DNA of 64,000 nt from positions 3,398 through 67,397 of the forward strand of contig DUDS01000007.1 in the NCBI GenBank assembly GCA_004769085.1, in the 5' to 3' direction. The notes beneath the pieces were generated by a model. That model was not told the DNA's origin. It was given only the letters and a program-made list of their open reading frames with translations, and made no database searches. The stretch comes from Candidatus Melainabacteria bacterium SSGW_16 (GTDB lineage: Bacteria > Cyanobacteriota > Vampirovibrionia > 2-02-FULL-35-15). Made by a program: the position numbers and the translations under genes. Below are positions 1 to 10,106 of this stretch, piece after piece. The stretch's first letter is position 1. Every line of letters starts with the position of its first letter.

Positions 1-23
1 TATGTAAAATCTTTGTAAGTCAG

Positions 24-581
24 TTAATTTAGGATATTTTCATTAGCCTGTTTAGAGCCAAGAGGACTTTCTGAATTTAAAGAGGTGGCTAACTTTGCAG
101 GTTCTAGCTTGATTGCTTGATCTATCATTTTCATAAAGACCTGCTTTAACTCACGAACTTTTTTTGGTTTATACTCTTCTAATCTATACCACTGAAAGTT
201 CATAAGATTTATATATAGTTCATACAATGAACCTAAAAGATTAACTTCATTTTTAGTCAGGTCTTTTTTAGCTCTGTCTACTTTTTTTTGACTAGTTTCT
301 ATTGCTCTAGGCTCAGACCCTTTTTTCCCAAATTGAAGCAATGTTTTTTCAGTGAAGTAAATAATTTGTTTAAAAATGTGATTTCTATTCTTACGACGTT
401 CTTTTTTAACATTGTTTAAGTATTTTCTATCATAAGAGCTGATACCATCTTCTTCTTCAAGTTTAAGTTGCCCTTTCAATTGCTTAATCTCATCATCAAT
501 TGAAAGAGGAACTTTTTCTCTGTATTCCTTTGCAAGTAATACAATATTTGCCAAATTTGACCTGACAACATCTATTTTCAT
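24..581 (-). CDS. hypothetical charged helical protein
   Basis: This 185-residue protein was not recognised. It is very rich in Lys and Glu, has no obvious signal peptide or membrane segment, and looks largely alpha-helical, with possible coiled coil around residues 30-115. It is probably cytosolic. It is divergent from the LapA-like gene at 715, so the 130 bp between them should hold both promoters. A real gene is likely because the frame is long and the amino-acid composition is ordinary, but no function can be given. Confidence 0.6.
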   Translation of the reverse strand: MKIDVVRSNLANIVLLAKEYREKVPLSIDDEIKQLKGQLKLEEEDGISSYDRKYLNNVKKERRKNRNHIFKQIIYFTEKTLLQFGKKGSEPRAIETSQKKVDRAKKDLTKNEVNLLGSLYELYINLMNFQWYRLEEYKPKKVRELKQVFMKMIDQAIKLEPAKLATSLNSESPLGSKQANENILN

Positions 582-714
582 TGAAATTAATAAATAACTA
601 TATCCACTTAATGTGAGAGCAGTGTATTATGCACGAAAAATTTTCCTTTAATTTGAACTCAAATGTAAAATTATGGTATGCAGGTTGTATATTGTTACTT
701 TGAGGAGTCCCGGA

Positions 715-1047
715 ATGAAAACAATTTATAGATTCGCGGCATTTTTACTTTTTATATTTATTGCCTTTGCGGTATTGCTAAATATTTCAAATTCAATTGC
801 AATTGAAACTGCTTTTTTCAGCATTAAAGCAAATGTTGGTTTTTTGATTCTGCTTTGTTCTCTTTTCGGAAGCATATCCACATTGTTTTTTTTATTTTCA
901 TTCGATAATTCTTTAAAAAATAAACAGCTTAAAAAGCAGCTCGAAAACCATAAAATTAATTATGAAGTTGAGTCAGATAAAGTCAGACAACTTGAATCAA
1001 AAATTAAAACACTGGAGGAAGCTCTAAGGATTGCTACAAACAAATAA
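715..1047 (+). CDS. LapA-domain-like small membrane protein
   Basis: The protein of about 110 residues has two hydrophobic segments (about residues 4-24 and 40-62) and then a charged coiled-coil tail. This is the layout of LapA/DUF1049 inner-membrane proteins, which in proteobacteria are linked to lipopolysaccharide assembly. An in-frame ATG lies 42 bp upstream at 673, but GAGGAG stands just before the ATG at 715, so 715 is chosen. It is convergent with the secreted protein at 1048, with no gap. The family call rests on topology and length, not on a signature motif. Confidence 0.6.
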   Translation: MKTIYRFAAFLLFIFIAFAVLLNISNSIAIETAFFSIKANVGFLILLCSLFGSISTLFFLFSFDNSLKNKQLKKQLENHKINYEVESDKVRQLESKIKTLEEALRIATNK

Positions 1048-1812
1048 CTAAAACTCAGAAGAACTTATTTCTATTGGATCTCTTACTACTATTCCTTCTT
1101 CTTCCAGCTTCACATCAGCTTCTTCTTCTTTAGCAAGTTCATCCTTCTTTGTCATTTCAAATTCAATTTCATCTCTTATAAAACCTAAGCATTCAGGACT
1201 ATATTCAATCTCATATCCTTTGCCCTCTATTTTTCTTCCGGAAATCTTTTCAAAGATAATCTTTCCATTAAACCGGACTTGTCTGGCAAATGCAGGATTT
1301 TCTATATTATTTACAAGCTTTAGTACATAACCATAACTAATTTCCCCGGGAATAACACTTCCCTTAAAATCAAAGTTCTGGTAATCAGCCTCATTCGTCT
1401 CTGTAAGATTTACATGGTTACTTTCTGATATTATTTCCAAGGGTTTAATGACAAAACGATCAATACCTCTGGCTGAAACTATTACATCTTTTTCAAGTAT
1501 ATTCTCTGAAAAAGGAATTCTTGAATTACAGTTAGCTCTTGATTTTGGATCAATCAATGGAACACTTATTCTTTTCACTGACTTCTTTTTAAATGTCCAT
1601 ATTCCATCAAGATTTGGTATGTTTTCATGTTCAAAGGTAAGATACCACTTTCTTAATTTTTCCCCTTCTTTATTATCCTGATTTGGCTGCTGATCAACTT
1701 CTTCAATATTTGTATCAAGCCTGGCAAGAATTCTTTCATACTTTTCAACATCAGTTGCCAATGCCGGTAAATAAGCAGTAGAAAAAACAAAAAGAAAAAA
1801 TAAATTCAACAT
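1048..1812 (-). CDS. hypothetical secreted protein
   Basis: The 254-residue protein begins with a clear signal peptide ending near ALAT (residue 20) and is otherwise soluble and probably beta-rich, with an acidic C-terminal tail full of Glu. It should be periplasmic or surface-exposed. I do not recognise the family. It is the third gene of a minus-strand run after ligA and the 117-residue membrane protein, separated from the latter by about 100 bp, so it may have its own promoter. Confidence 0.6.
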   Translation of the reverse strand: MLNLFFLFVFSTAYLPALATDVEKYERILARLDTNIEEVDQQPNQDNKEGEKLRKWYLTFEHENIPNLDGIWTFKKKSVKRISVPLIDPKSRANCNSRIPFSENILEKDVIVSARGIDRFVIKPLEIISESNHVNLTETNEADYQNFDFKGSVIPGEISYGYVLKLVNNIENPAFARQVRFNGKIIFEKISGRKIEGKGYEIEYSPECLGFIRDEIEFEMTKKDELAKEEEADVKLEEEGIVVRDPIEISSSEF

Positions 1813-1910
1813 AATTTATCAGCCTGTATAATACTAAAAGTCTATAAAATATCCTTTTTTGATAACCTACAATGAAAAATTATAGAAAATTAATCTGGTT
1901 TTAATCAAAT

Positions 1911-2264
1911 CTAATCTTTTTTTTGCGTTTCCTGGCTGTTTTTGGGAGATTTATCATTGTCCAGGCTGTCTTTAGCCTTATTCTTTATATCCTGGATTTT
2001 CTTTTTAATCATGTCCTTTTCAGCACTATCATTTGATTCCACAGCAAATTCAAATTTAAAAAATCCAAGAATATTAAGAATAACAAGAACTATTAACCAA
2101 AGGATTAAAGACTGCCAGAAGTCAATCATCATGTGCCTATATGTTTCCCCGACCGTACCATTCCATACTATCTGAATAACAAATATCGGAATAAACACTA
2201 TAAGGCCGATAAACATTACTATAAAAAAGAAGGTTGTAAATGAATTGAGTTTATATATCTTCAT
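1911..2264 (-). CDS. small two-helix membrane protein
   Basis: The 117-residue protein has two strong hydrophobic segments (about residues 8-32 and 45-70) followed by a charged, Lys/Asp-rich cytosolic tail rich in Asn and Ser. It starts 9 bp after the ligA stop on the same strand, so the two are probably co-transcribed. No family is recognised. The position after ligA does not suggest a shared function. Confidence 0.6.
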   Translation of the reverse strand: MKIYKLNSFTTFFFIVMFIGLIVFIPIFVIQIVWNGTVGETYRHMMIDFWQSLILWLIVLVILNILGFFKFEFAVESNDSAEKDMIKKKIQDIKNKAKDSLDNDKSPKNSQETQKKD

Positions 2265-2273
2265 GGATAATAA

Positions 2274-4364
<2,091 letters not shown>

Positions 4365-4403
4365 TTATTGTATTCTGAATTTAAAAATGCGTGATTTTCT
4401 TAT

Positions 4404-4477
4404 CGGGGCGTGGCTCAGCTTGGTAGAGCATCTGCTTTGGGAGCAGAGGGTCGCACGTTCAAATCGTGTCGCCCCGA
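4404..4477 (+). tRNA. tRNA-Pro (anticodon UGG)
   Basis: The 74-nt cloverleaf has a perfect 7-bp acceptor stem (4404-4410 CGGGGCG with 4470-4476 CGCCCCG), a D-loop with GGTAGAG, a 5-bp anticodon stem around loop TTTGGGA (anticodon TGG), and a T-arm containing GTTCAAATC. The discriminator is A at 4477 and CCA is not encoded. The last 15 bases (4463-4477) are repeated exactly at 5097-5111, downstream of a toxin-antitoxin pair, which marks this gene as an integration site. Confidence 0.95.
4463..4477 (+). repeat. 15-bp direct repeat, left copy (att-like, inside tRNA-Pro)
   Basis: The sequence atcgtgtcgccccga covers the 3' part of the T-arm and the acceptor strand of tRNA-Pro. An identical copy stands at 5097-5111. 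Duplication of a tRNA 3' end is the classic trace left by site-specific integration. Between the copies lie only the two toxin-antitoxin genes. Confidence 0.8.
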
Positions 4478-4544
4478 GATGTTAACCTAATAATTCATAT
4501 TCATAAATAAATAAAAAGATTATAATAATTAGAAAAGAGGAAAT

Positions 4545-4790
4545 ATGAAATTCACAGACTTTTCAAAATTTAAGGATGACATAGATAAATTTTTAAACCT
4601 GGCTAAAAATGGTGAAGATGTGATTATTACCAAAGCTGGAAAGCCTATTTTATCTATGGCAGGTATAAGCAAAGAAGATGTAGAAGATTATATTTTGGCT
4701 AAGCACTACAAACTCGATAAAAAAGCAAAAAACATCGTAAATAGTAAGTTTTTAAATCATAAACAAGTAAAAAAACATCTTGGGATTTAA
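4545..4790 (+). CDS. Phd/YefM-type antitoxin
   Basis: The 81-residue protein has the features of Phd/YefM antitoxins: an N-terminal DNA-binding half with the typical VIITKAGKPI segment (residues 25-34), expected to bind its own promoter, and a charged C-terminal half expected to wrap the toxin. GAGGAA stands 6 bp before the ATG. The gene overlaps the toxin by 11 bp, so translation is coupled. Autoregulation is expected from the family. The pair lies between two copies of the tRNA-Pro 3' end. Confidence 0.85.
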   Translation: MKFTDFSKFKDDIDKFLNLAKNGEDVIITKAGKPILSMAGISKEDVEDYILAKHYKLDKKAKNIVNSKFLNHKQVKKHLGI

Positions 4791-5079
4791 TCTTTTTTAC
4801 AATAAAGATGCAATAAAAGATCTTGAAAATATTAAAATCAAGGTTCTCAGTGACTCTGAGCTAATACTTAAGAAGATTGAAAATATATTAAGCTCTAATC
4901 CATTTCCTTTTGGACAAACTATTAAAAAACTTAAAAATATTCAGCCTACACTTTATCGGTTAAGAGTTAATGCATCAGTAAGTTACAGAGTATTTTACAG
5001 AATAATTGGAGATTCAATTTATATCTTAAAAGTTGTAGCTAAAAAAGACGCTGACAAAATATTAAAGAGATATTTTTAA
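4780..5079 (+). CDS. RelE/ParE-family toxin
   Basis: The 99-residue protein fits the RelE/ParE fold: an N-terminal helical hairpin, then LYRLRVNASVSYRVFYRI (about residues 65-82), matching the RLRVGxYRVxY core, and a basic C-terminus. RelE members cleave mRNA on the ribosome and ParE members poison gyrase; the sequence does not settle which applies. The start is a TTG at 4780 inside the antitoxin gene, the only start that keeps the N-terminal strand. Weak initiation at TTG would keep toxin below antitoxin. Confidence 0.85.
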   Translation: MGFNLFYNKDAIKDLENIKIKVLSDSELILKKIENILSSNPFPFGQTIKKLKNIQPTLYRLRVNASVSYRVFYRIIGDSIYILKVVAKKDADKILKRYF

Positions 5080-5096
5080 TTTACTGGTGGTAAAAC

Positions 5097-5111
5097 ATCG
5101 TGTCGCCCCGA
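5097..5111 (+). repeat. 15-bp direct repeat, right copy (tRNA-Pro 3' remnant)
   Basis: This is an exact copy of 4463-4477, the tRNA-Pro 3' end, with no tRNA body before it. It is followed at once by a run of six T, as would follow an original tRNA gene end. It is read as the right attachment site of a small inserted cassette. Confidence 0.8.
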
Positions 5112-5492
5112 TTTTTTATATAGGTTCAGACAAGCTGAACCTTCCTTCGGTCAATCTTTTCCATCTGATCGGATTTGCTGGCAAAGCCAGACAAATCCTA
5201 GCTTTGTGAAAACAAAGTACAAATAAGACACTAGATCTACAACAGCAAAAGAAAAAAATCAGAAACAATTCTCTATGCACATTGCACGTGGTGTTATTTG
5301 ATGACAAGTCAAGATGAAGTAGTTAAGAAGATGCAAGGGTGGTGAAAAAGTATTTAAAAAAATTGCTTAAAATTGCCCCATATAGATTAGTTACACATCT
5401 AAAAATTAAATCCGTTTAACAATACAATTTTATTGCTTTTAACAATTGATACAATTACCAATGCTTAAAAAACAAGTACAAAAGTAAAAAAT
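5112..5492. other. non-coding stretch with palindromes
   Basis: No convincing gene is seen. The 63-codon minus-strand frame at 5116-5307 runs through palindromes and is low-complexity. The stretch holds three hairpins near its left end (5122-5142, 5171-5198, 5202-5217). The remainder is AT-rich and probably carries the promoter of the oxidoreductase at 5493. Confidence 0.5.
5122..5217. repeat. cluster of three palindromes
   Basis: There are three stem-loops in 96 bp. At 5122-5142, AGGTTCAG pairs with CTGAACCT around a 5-nt loop. At 5171-5198, GGATTTG plus CTGGC pairs with GCCAG plus CAAATCC around AAA with one bulged base. At 5202-5217, CTTTGT pairs with ACAAAG around GAAA. The second resembles in design the palindrome at 43291-43320. 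They may be an extragenic repeat or part of a small RNA. Confidence 0.6.
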
Positions 5493-6968
5493 ATGTCAAC
5501 TGTAACTCTGAATGGAAAATATTGTTCAACTGTAGCCACTGCATTTGCAGATAGACGAAACAAAGACATAGACACACTACGCAGGGGACAAATAGCATTG
5601 ACTGAAATCTTGCCAGGCAAATCCATTCCACAAGAAGAAATCAAAGAGATAGACCCACAAAGAAATGTTACAGCAGCACTTTTTGGTATAGGTGGAAACT
5701 TAGCTAGCAAAGGATTTCTCAGGTGGGGATTAGATGAAGTAAACACTTTGATAGGGGAAGTTCCTATAGAATGGACAGGAATTGACTTAAAAGAAGGTAA
5801 GGAAGCAGAACAGTTAGTGGCTGACATAACAGCTAACAAAAAAGGAAGTTATCGTCTTAGACAAGATATCCCTTATGTTTCTGTAGGTGAGCTTGAAAAG
5901 GCTAGAGGGTTAAAACCAAATATAGTTATAGATGCTACACCTGCAAGCTGTCGCCTTGACAATGCTTTATTAGCAGCTCAAGTACTTCAAGCTGAGCAAG
6001 AATATGGTGAGAAACCTTTTGGACTTGCAAATAACCCAGGCATGTTGGTTAAGTTAAATCAATTAGTTCAAGATGGAAGAAATGGTTCACCTACAACAAA
6101 AGTTGACGCAATAGATTTTTTTCTTTATACAGACGCATACTTATTCTTTGTAAAAAATATGCAACAGCTAATGAATGGTCTTGGTCAAGTTAAAGAAGTT
6201 CATGCAAGTTGCACTGAACCTTGGAATGTAGGGCGAGAAAAAAGTAGAGTGTACATGCTTATGAACCCAGCTTTACAAGGTGGTTACATAGGTGCAGACC
6301 AATTACCTCATCCTCTTACAATGATAGATGTTTTTCTTAGAAGTCATCTTAGCTCAGGCTTAGAAAATGTTGAGTTAAAAAACGTAGAAAGAATTAGAGA
6401 TACTAGCATTGACCCTTTTAGTAAAGTGGGTACGTTAGATGGAGAAACATCTATGAACCTTGTAGGGCAAGTGAAAGGTTCAAATATTAAAGTAGTCGCA
6501 GGGTGTGGGAAAGGAATTAATATCCCTGGTACAAGTGATAATGAACCAGCTGCTACATACATGCTTGAAGTACAAATGGAACATGGAAGGATTGAGGTTT
6601 GTGCTGGCTCAGAACAAGTAGACCCTTATGTGGCTGTAGTACCAGATTCACCTGGGAAAAAAACAGAAATATTTTTATTTAAAGATGGTGGGTTTAGTTA
6701 TAAGAGATTTTTAACAGATGTGATTCTTAGAGCACAAGGTTCTACAATACCACTGGATAGACTTAAAGACCAAACTGATGCGTCACTTAGTGCTATGTCT
6801 ATGATTTCACAAGCATATGCCAGGGTAGAAGAAAATCCAACGGATTATCCTTTAAAGAAGTATGACTACAGCACAGGAGAACAACCTTACATTGACCTAG
6901 AAACGCTACCACGAACTTCGGTACATCCTTTTATTCAAAGAAGGAAATATGCTGACAGATTTGATTAG
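5493..6968 (+). CDS. Gfo/Idh/MocA-like oxidoreductase (tentative)
   Basis: The 491-residue protein has a Rossmann-like start near residues 61-75 (ALFGIGGNLASKGF), a strand-end VIDATPAS, a segment GEKPFGLANNPGMLVKLNQL resembling the conserved EKP lysine motif of Gfo/Idh/MocA dehydrogenases, and later a GGYIGADQLPH segment resembling their substrate-site strand. That would make it an NAD(P)-dependent sugar or polyol dehydrogenase. It is longer than the usual 330-400 residues and lies alone in an accessory patch between the toxin-antitoxin cassette and an ORF6N remnant, so transfer is possible. Substrate is unknown. Confidence 0.45.
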   Translation: MSTVTLNGKYCSTVATAFADRRNKDIDTLRRGQIALTEILPGKSIPQEEIKEIDPQRNVTAALFGIGGNLASKGFLRWGLDEVNTLIGEVPIEWTGIDLKEGKEAEQLVADITANKKGSYRLRQDIPYVSVGELEKARGLKPNIVIDATPASCRLDNALLAAQVLQAEQEYGEKPFGLANNPGMLVKLNQLVQDGRNGSPTTKVDAIDFFLYTDAYLFFVKNMQQLMNGLGQVKEVHASCTEPWNVGREKSRVYMLMNPALQGGYIGADQLPHPLTMIDVFLRSHLSSGLENVELKNVERIRDTSIDPFSKVGTLDGETSMNLVGQVKGSNIKVVAGCGKGINIPGTSDNEPAATYMLEVQMEHGRIEVCAGSEQVDPYVAVVPDSPGKKTEIFLFKDGGFSYKRFLTDVILRAQGSTIPLDRLKDQTDASLSAMSMISQAYARVEENPTDYPLKKYDYSTGEQPYIDLETLPRTSVHPFIQRRKYADRFD

Positions 6969-7013
6969 GCTTTTCTGACTTTTAGTTTGAGATTTCTTTT
7001 TACTCCTTCAAAT

Positions 7014-7322
7014 TCAAAACCCAACTCTTCTTTTAGGTTTTACTTCAGGTTCTATTAACTTTTTAATGGCATCTTTTTTTTCAAGGTTTTCTATTTTCTT
7101 TTTCAGATCCTTATTGGTTTCAATCATTTCTCGTAGTTTGGTAAATGTACGCATGATTTGGATATTTACCATTATTGCTCTTTCACTGTTTAAAACTGTT
7201 GAAAGCATGGCTACACCTTGCTCACTAAATGCATAAGGCAAAGAGGGAGAAAATTTGAGTTTTTTGAGGTTATCACAAATTGTTATAACCTCGTCTCTTT
7301 CCTCTTTTGTAAGCTGAAACAT
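7014..7322 (-). pseudogene. truncated ORF6N-domain protein
   Basis: The 102 residues match the second half of ORF6N proteins, which are phage- or island-associated DNA-binding or antirepressor-like proteins: MFQLTKEE at the start, LPYAFSEQGVAMLSTVLNSERA in the middle, then a coiled coil. Full proteins carry about 45 more residues before MFQLTKEE, with the DNA-binding core. Here an in-frame stop (TAA) lies four codons upstream of the ATG and no N-terminal half is visible in other frames. It is most likely a decayed accessory gene. Confidence 0.7.
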
Positions 7323-7413
7323 GAAATGAATTTAATCAAATATGTAACCCACGGTTACAAAAGTTTTTTAACTAATAAAAATTGCTTTTTCCTGACTTAC
7401 CTAGTAAATTTAA

Positions 7414-8469
7414 ATGGCTATGATTAAATCATTTGCCAGCGATAATAATTCCGGTGTGCATCCTGACATTCTCAAAGCAATTATTGATGCAAATGTTGGT
7501 CATGCGCTTGCATACGGTGATGATCACTATACAAAAGAAGCAGATAAAAAATTTGAAGAGCATTTCGGACAGGATGTAGATGTTTACTTTATGTTTAACG
7601 GCACTGCTGCGAATGTGCTTGGTTTGAAAGCAATAACAAATTCTTATAATTCGATCATTTGTGCAGAAATTGCACATATAAACACCAGTGAATGTAATGC
7701 AGTTGAAATATTTACAGGGTGCAAACTTCTTACAATACCTTCAAAAGACGGAAAAATTACAGTTGAACAGGCAAAGAAACATCTTTATTTAATAGGTGAA
7801 CAACACCATGCACAACCAAAAGTAATTTCCATTACACAGGCAACTGAAATGGGCAGAGTTTATAAAACAGAGGAAATTAAAAAACTTGCTGATTTTGCAC
7901 ATAGTAATGGAATGTATCTTCACATGGACGGAGCTAGATTATCAAATGCTGCAGCAGTACTTGGTACAAGCCTTAGAGCTATAACCAGGGACGCCGGAAT
8001 TGATGTTCTTTCATTTGGTGGCACTAAAAACGGCGGCATGAGTGGTGAAGCCATAATTTTCTTTGATAAATCACTCTCAAAAGATTTTAAATACATAAGA
8101 AAACAAGGTATGCAGCTTACATCAAAAATGCGTTATATCTCAACTCAGTTTATAGCACTACTTTCAAATGATCTATGGAAGAAAAATGCCCTTCATGCAA
8201 ATAAAATGGCAAAGGTTCTGGAAAAAGAACTAAGGAATATATCTGAAATAAAAATTACCCAGGAAGTTGAAACAAATGCTATTTTTGCAATATTAGATAG
8301 GGAACTAATACCAAAAATACAGGAAAAGTATTTCTTTTATATGTGGAATGATGAGCTTTCTGAAGTTCGTTTTATGACTTCTTTTGATACAACAGAAGAA
8401 GATATTTCAAACTTTGTGAAAGCTATTAAGGAAATAATAGAGAAGAATAAAACTCTTACAAGAGTTTAA
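7414..8469 (+). CDS. ltaE: low-specificity L-threonine aldolase
   Basis: This PLP enzyme cleaves threonine or allo-threonine to glycine and acetaldehyde. It is 351 residues, near normal length. Family features include SDNNSGVHP near the N-terminus, FNGTAANVLGL for cofactor binding, LHMDGARLSNA with the Asp that pairs with the PLP nitrogen, and SFGGTKNG with the Schiff-base lysine at residue 205. Start could be the ATG at 7414 or the one at 7420. Its stop overlaps the stop of convergent ispH. Confidence 0.9.
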   Translation: MAMIKSFASDNNSGVHPDILKAIIDANVGHALAYGDDHYTKEADKKFEEHFGQDVDVYFMFNGTAANVLGLKAITNSYNSIICAEIAHINTSECNAVEIFTGCKLLTIPSKDGKITVEQAKKHLYLIGEQHHAQPKVISITQATEMGRVYKTEEIKKLADFAHSNGMYLHMDGARLSNAAAVLGTSLRAITRDAGIDVLSFGGTKNGGMSGEAIIFFDKSLSKDFKYIRKQGMQLTSKMRYISTQFIALLSNDLWKKNALHANKMAKVLEKELRNISEIKITQEVETNAIFAILDRELIPKIQEKYFFYMWNDELSEVRFMTSFDTTEEDISNFVKAIKEIIEKNKTLTRV

Positions 8470-9401
8470 ACCATTACAGGTCTTTTTAGTTCTTTCATAT
8501 CAGGCAGTTTAAAATTCACGTTTTCTTCTTTCAAATTCAGGATTTCAACAGGTGCCTGCAATTTCCCAAGCAGTGTTTCTACGAGTTTTTCAGGAGCAGA
8601 TGCACCAGAGCTAACCCCCACAATTTTCCCGTAAAGATTTTTTGGGACGACATAGGCATAAGGATCCGGCACAAGTTCAGCAGGAGTACCGCCCAGCCGT
8701 GCTACTTCCACAAGCCTGTTTGAATTTGAAGAGTTCTTTGACCCGATAATTAAAATGTAGTCTGTAATTTTTGCAAGCTCTTTTACTGCATCCTGCCTAT
8801 TCTGGGTAGCATAGCAAATATCCTGTGCAGAAGGTAACATAATTTCACTGTATTTTTTTCTTAATGCTTCAATTATTTCTTTTGTATCATCTACTGAAAG
8901 TGTGGTTTGTGTTGCAATAAATATTTTCTCAAGATTTTCTGGCAATTGTTCTACATCTTTTAATGAACCAACAAGAAAACAGGAATCACCAGGCACATGG
9001 CTCATAGCTCCAACAACTTCCTGATGTCCTTTATGACCAATATAAACAATCTTATATCCTTTTTTCCAGGCTGATGCCATCTCAAGATGAACTTTAATCA
9101 CGAGCGGACATGTAGCATCAACCACAGCAAGATTTCTTTTTTTTGCTTCATCGTAAACCCGGGCTTCAGATCCATGCGCAGATAAAATTACACAGTTCCC
9201 GTCAGGAACCTCACTTAATTCATCTACAAAAATTACACCACGTGATTCAAAGTCTTTTTTTACATGTTCATTATGAACAATTTCGTGCCTAACATATATG
9301 GTAGGACCAAGCTTTTCCAGTGCAAGATCAACAATATCAATTGCCCTTATGACACCTGCACAAAAGCCTCTTAGGGATGCTAAAACTACTTTTTTAACCA
9401 T
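8466..9401 (-). CDS. ispH: 4-hydroxy-3-methylbut-2-enyl diphosphate reductase IspH
   Basis: IspH is the last enzyme of the MEP isoprenoid pathway, making IPP and DMAPP with an iron-sulfur cluster. The three cluster cysteines are at about 14 (RGFCAG), 98 (DATCPL) and 196 (QDICYATQ). Conserved histidines at 39, 43 and 76 and the SSNSNRL motif are also present. An upstream in-frame ATG at 9473 would add 24 residues that do not belong to the family, so the ATG at 9401 (MVKKVVLAS) is chosen. It is convergent with ltaE with overlapping stops. Confidence 0.95.
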   Translation of the reverse strand: MVKKVVLASLRGFCAGVIRAIDIVDLALEKLGPTIYVRHEIVHNEHVKKDFESRGVIFVDELSEVPDGNCVILSAHGSEARVYDEAKKRNLAVVDATCPLVIKVHLEMASAWKKGYKIVYIGHKGHQEVVGAMSHVPGDSCFLVGSLKDVEQLPENLEKIFIATQTTLSVDDTKEIIEALRKKYSEIMLPSAQDICYATQNRQDAVKELAKITDYILIIGSKNSSNSNRLVEVARLGGTPAELVPDPYAYVVPKNLYGKIVGVSSGASAPEKLVETLLGKLQAPVEILNLKEENVNFKLPDMKELKRPVMV

Positions 9402-9555
9402 AAGTTTGACTAAGAAAATTCTTAAAAGTTCCCGGTTATTTTGGCCTAAATCGCACAAATTAAACAAAAACATTTACTATTATATCGTTTTACCGAAACC
9501 AACTTTATAATGAATCAGTCTATAGTCTATGTAGTGATATACTACTTGCTTGTAA

Positions 9556-9589
9556 AAAGTCTTTAAGGACTTTAGAGAGGTTTAAAGGA
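9556..9589 (+). promoter_or_regulatory. leader hairpin and SD with two AAGGA motifs (possible CsrA target)
   Basis: The leader of the gene at 9599 contains a hairpin (AAAGTC 9556-9561 with GACTTT 9568-9573) whose loop and stem edge carry AAGGA (9565-9569). A second AAGGA lies in the Shine-Dalgarno sequence (9585-9589). Paired ANGGA sites, one in a hairpin and one on the SD, are the usual form of CsrA targets, and a CsrA-like gene lies 1 kb downstream. Regulation is inference. Confidence 0.35.
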
Positions 9590-9598
9590 GTAAAAAAC

Positions 9599-10003
9599 AT
9601 GAATAAGAAATTACTTTCATTAGCACTTGCTTCTAGCTTGTTACTTGGACCTTCAGTAATCCAAGCAAAAGCAGATGGTGAGAGCATAGCTAAACAATCA
9701 ACTGGTATTGTTTCAGGCGTGGTAGTTGGACCAGTAGTAGGCGGATCCAGAGGCCTAGCAAAAGGCTGGCTTTGGGGAACTGATGCTACAGCAGAAGCAC
9801 TTGGAGACAAAGACGGTGTTCCACATAGAATTATCGGATTTTTAACCGGTGGAGTAATAGGTGCAGTAGCAGGAGCTGTTTCTGGAATCGGCATGGGTGC
9901 ATATGATGGCATTAAATATGGCTATGATAAACCCTGGTCACCGGAAAATTATAGCTGGGCTGGAAGCAACTTTACTGATTATGATCCTTTCAAATGGGAC
10001 TAA
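9599..10003 (+). CDS. exported glycine-zipper-like protein, copy 1
   Basis: The 134-residue protein has a signal peptide ending near QAKA (residue 24), then Gly-rich hydrophobic stretches (STGIVSGVVVGPVVGGSRG and GFLTGGVIGAVAGAVSGIG) typical of glycine zippers that pack in or on membranes. The C-terminus is aromatic and acidic (NFTDYDPFKWD). It is clearly paralogous to the next gene: both share RGLxKG, LGTD/WGTD, LGDKxG, HRxxGF, GAYxGxKYG and SFTDY-like blocks. AAAGGAG precedes the ATG. A hairpin terminator follows at 10031. Function unknown. Confidence 0.75.
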   Translation: MNKKLLSLALASSLLLGPSVIQAKADGESIAKQSTGIVSGVVVGPVVGGSRGLAKGWLWGTDATAEALGDKDGVPHRIIGFLTGGVIGAVAGAVSGIGMGAYDGIKYGYDKPWSPENYSWAGSNFTDYDPFKWD

Positions 10004-10030
10004 TTGGTAAAACAAATAATTAAACTAAAA

Positions 10031-10060
10031 AAGCAAGCTCTAAACAGCTTGCTTTTTTTT
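10031..10060 (+). terminator. Rho-independent terminator
   Basis: A 9-bp perfect stem (AAGCAAGCT 10031-10039 with AGCTTGCTT 10046-10054), a 6-nt loop and a run of eight T end transcription after the first glycine-zipper gene. Confidence 0.88.
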
Positions 10061-10106
10061 CTTTATTTGTAATGCAATAATAGTTATCTAACAAGAGGAA
10101 AAATAT

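Noticed and set aside
5116..5307. Open frame of 63 codons on the minus strand
   Set aside because: It runs through palindromes, has a run of Phe and Cys with no domain, and no ribosome site; it is more likely a by-product of the repeats.
7343..7357. Palindrome GTAACC-CAC-GGTTAC
   Set aside because: Short, single instance before the ORF6N remnant and with no T tract; not enough to call an operator or terminator.
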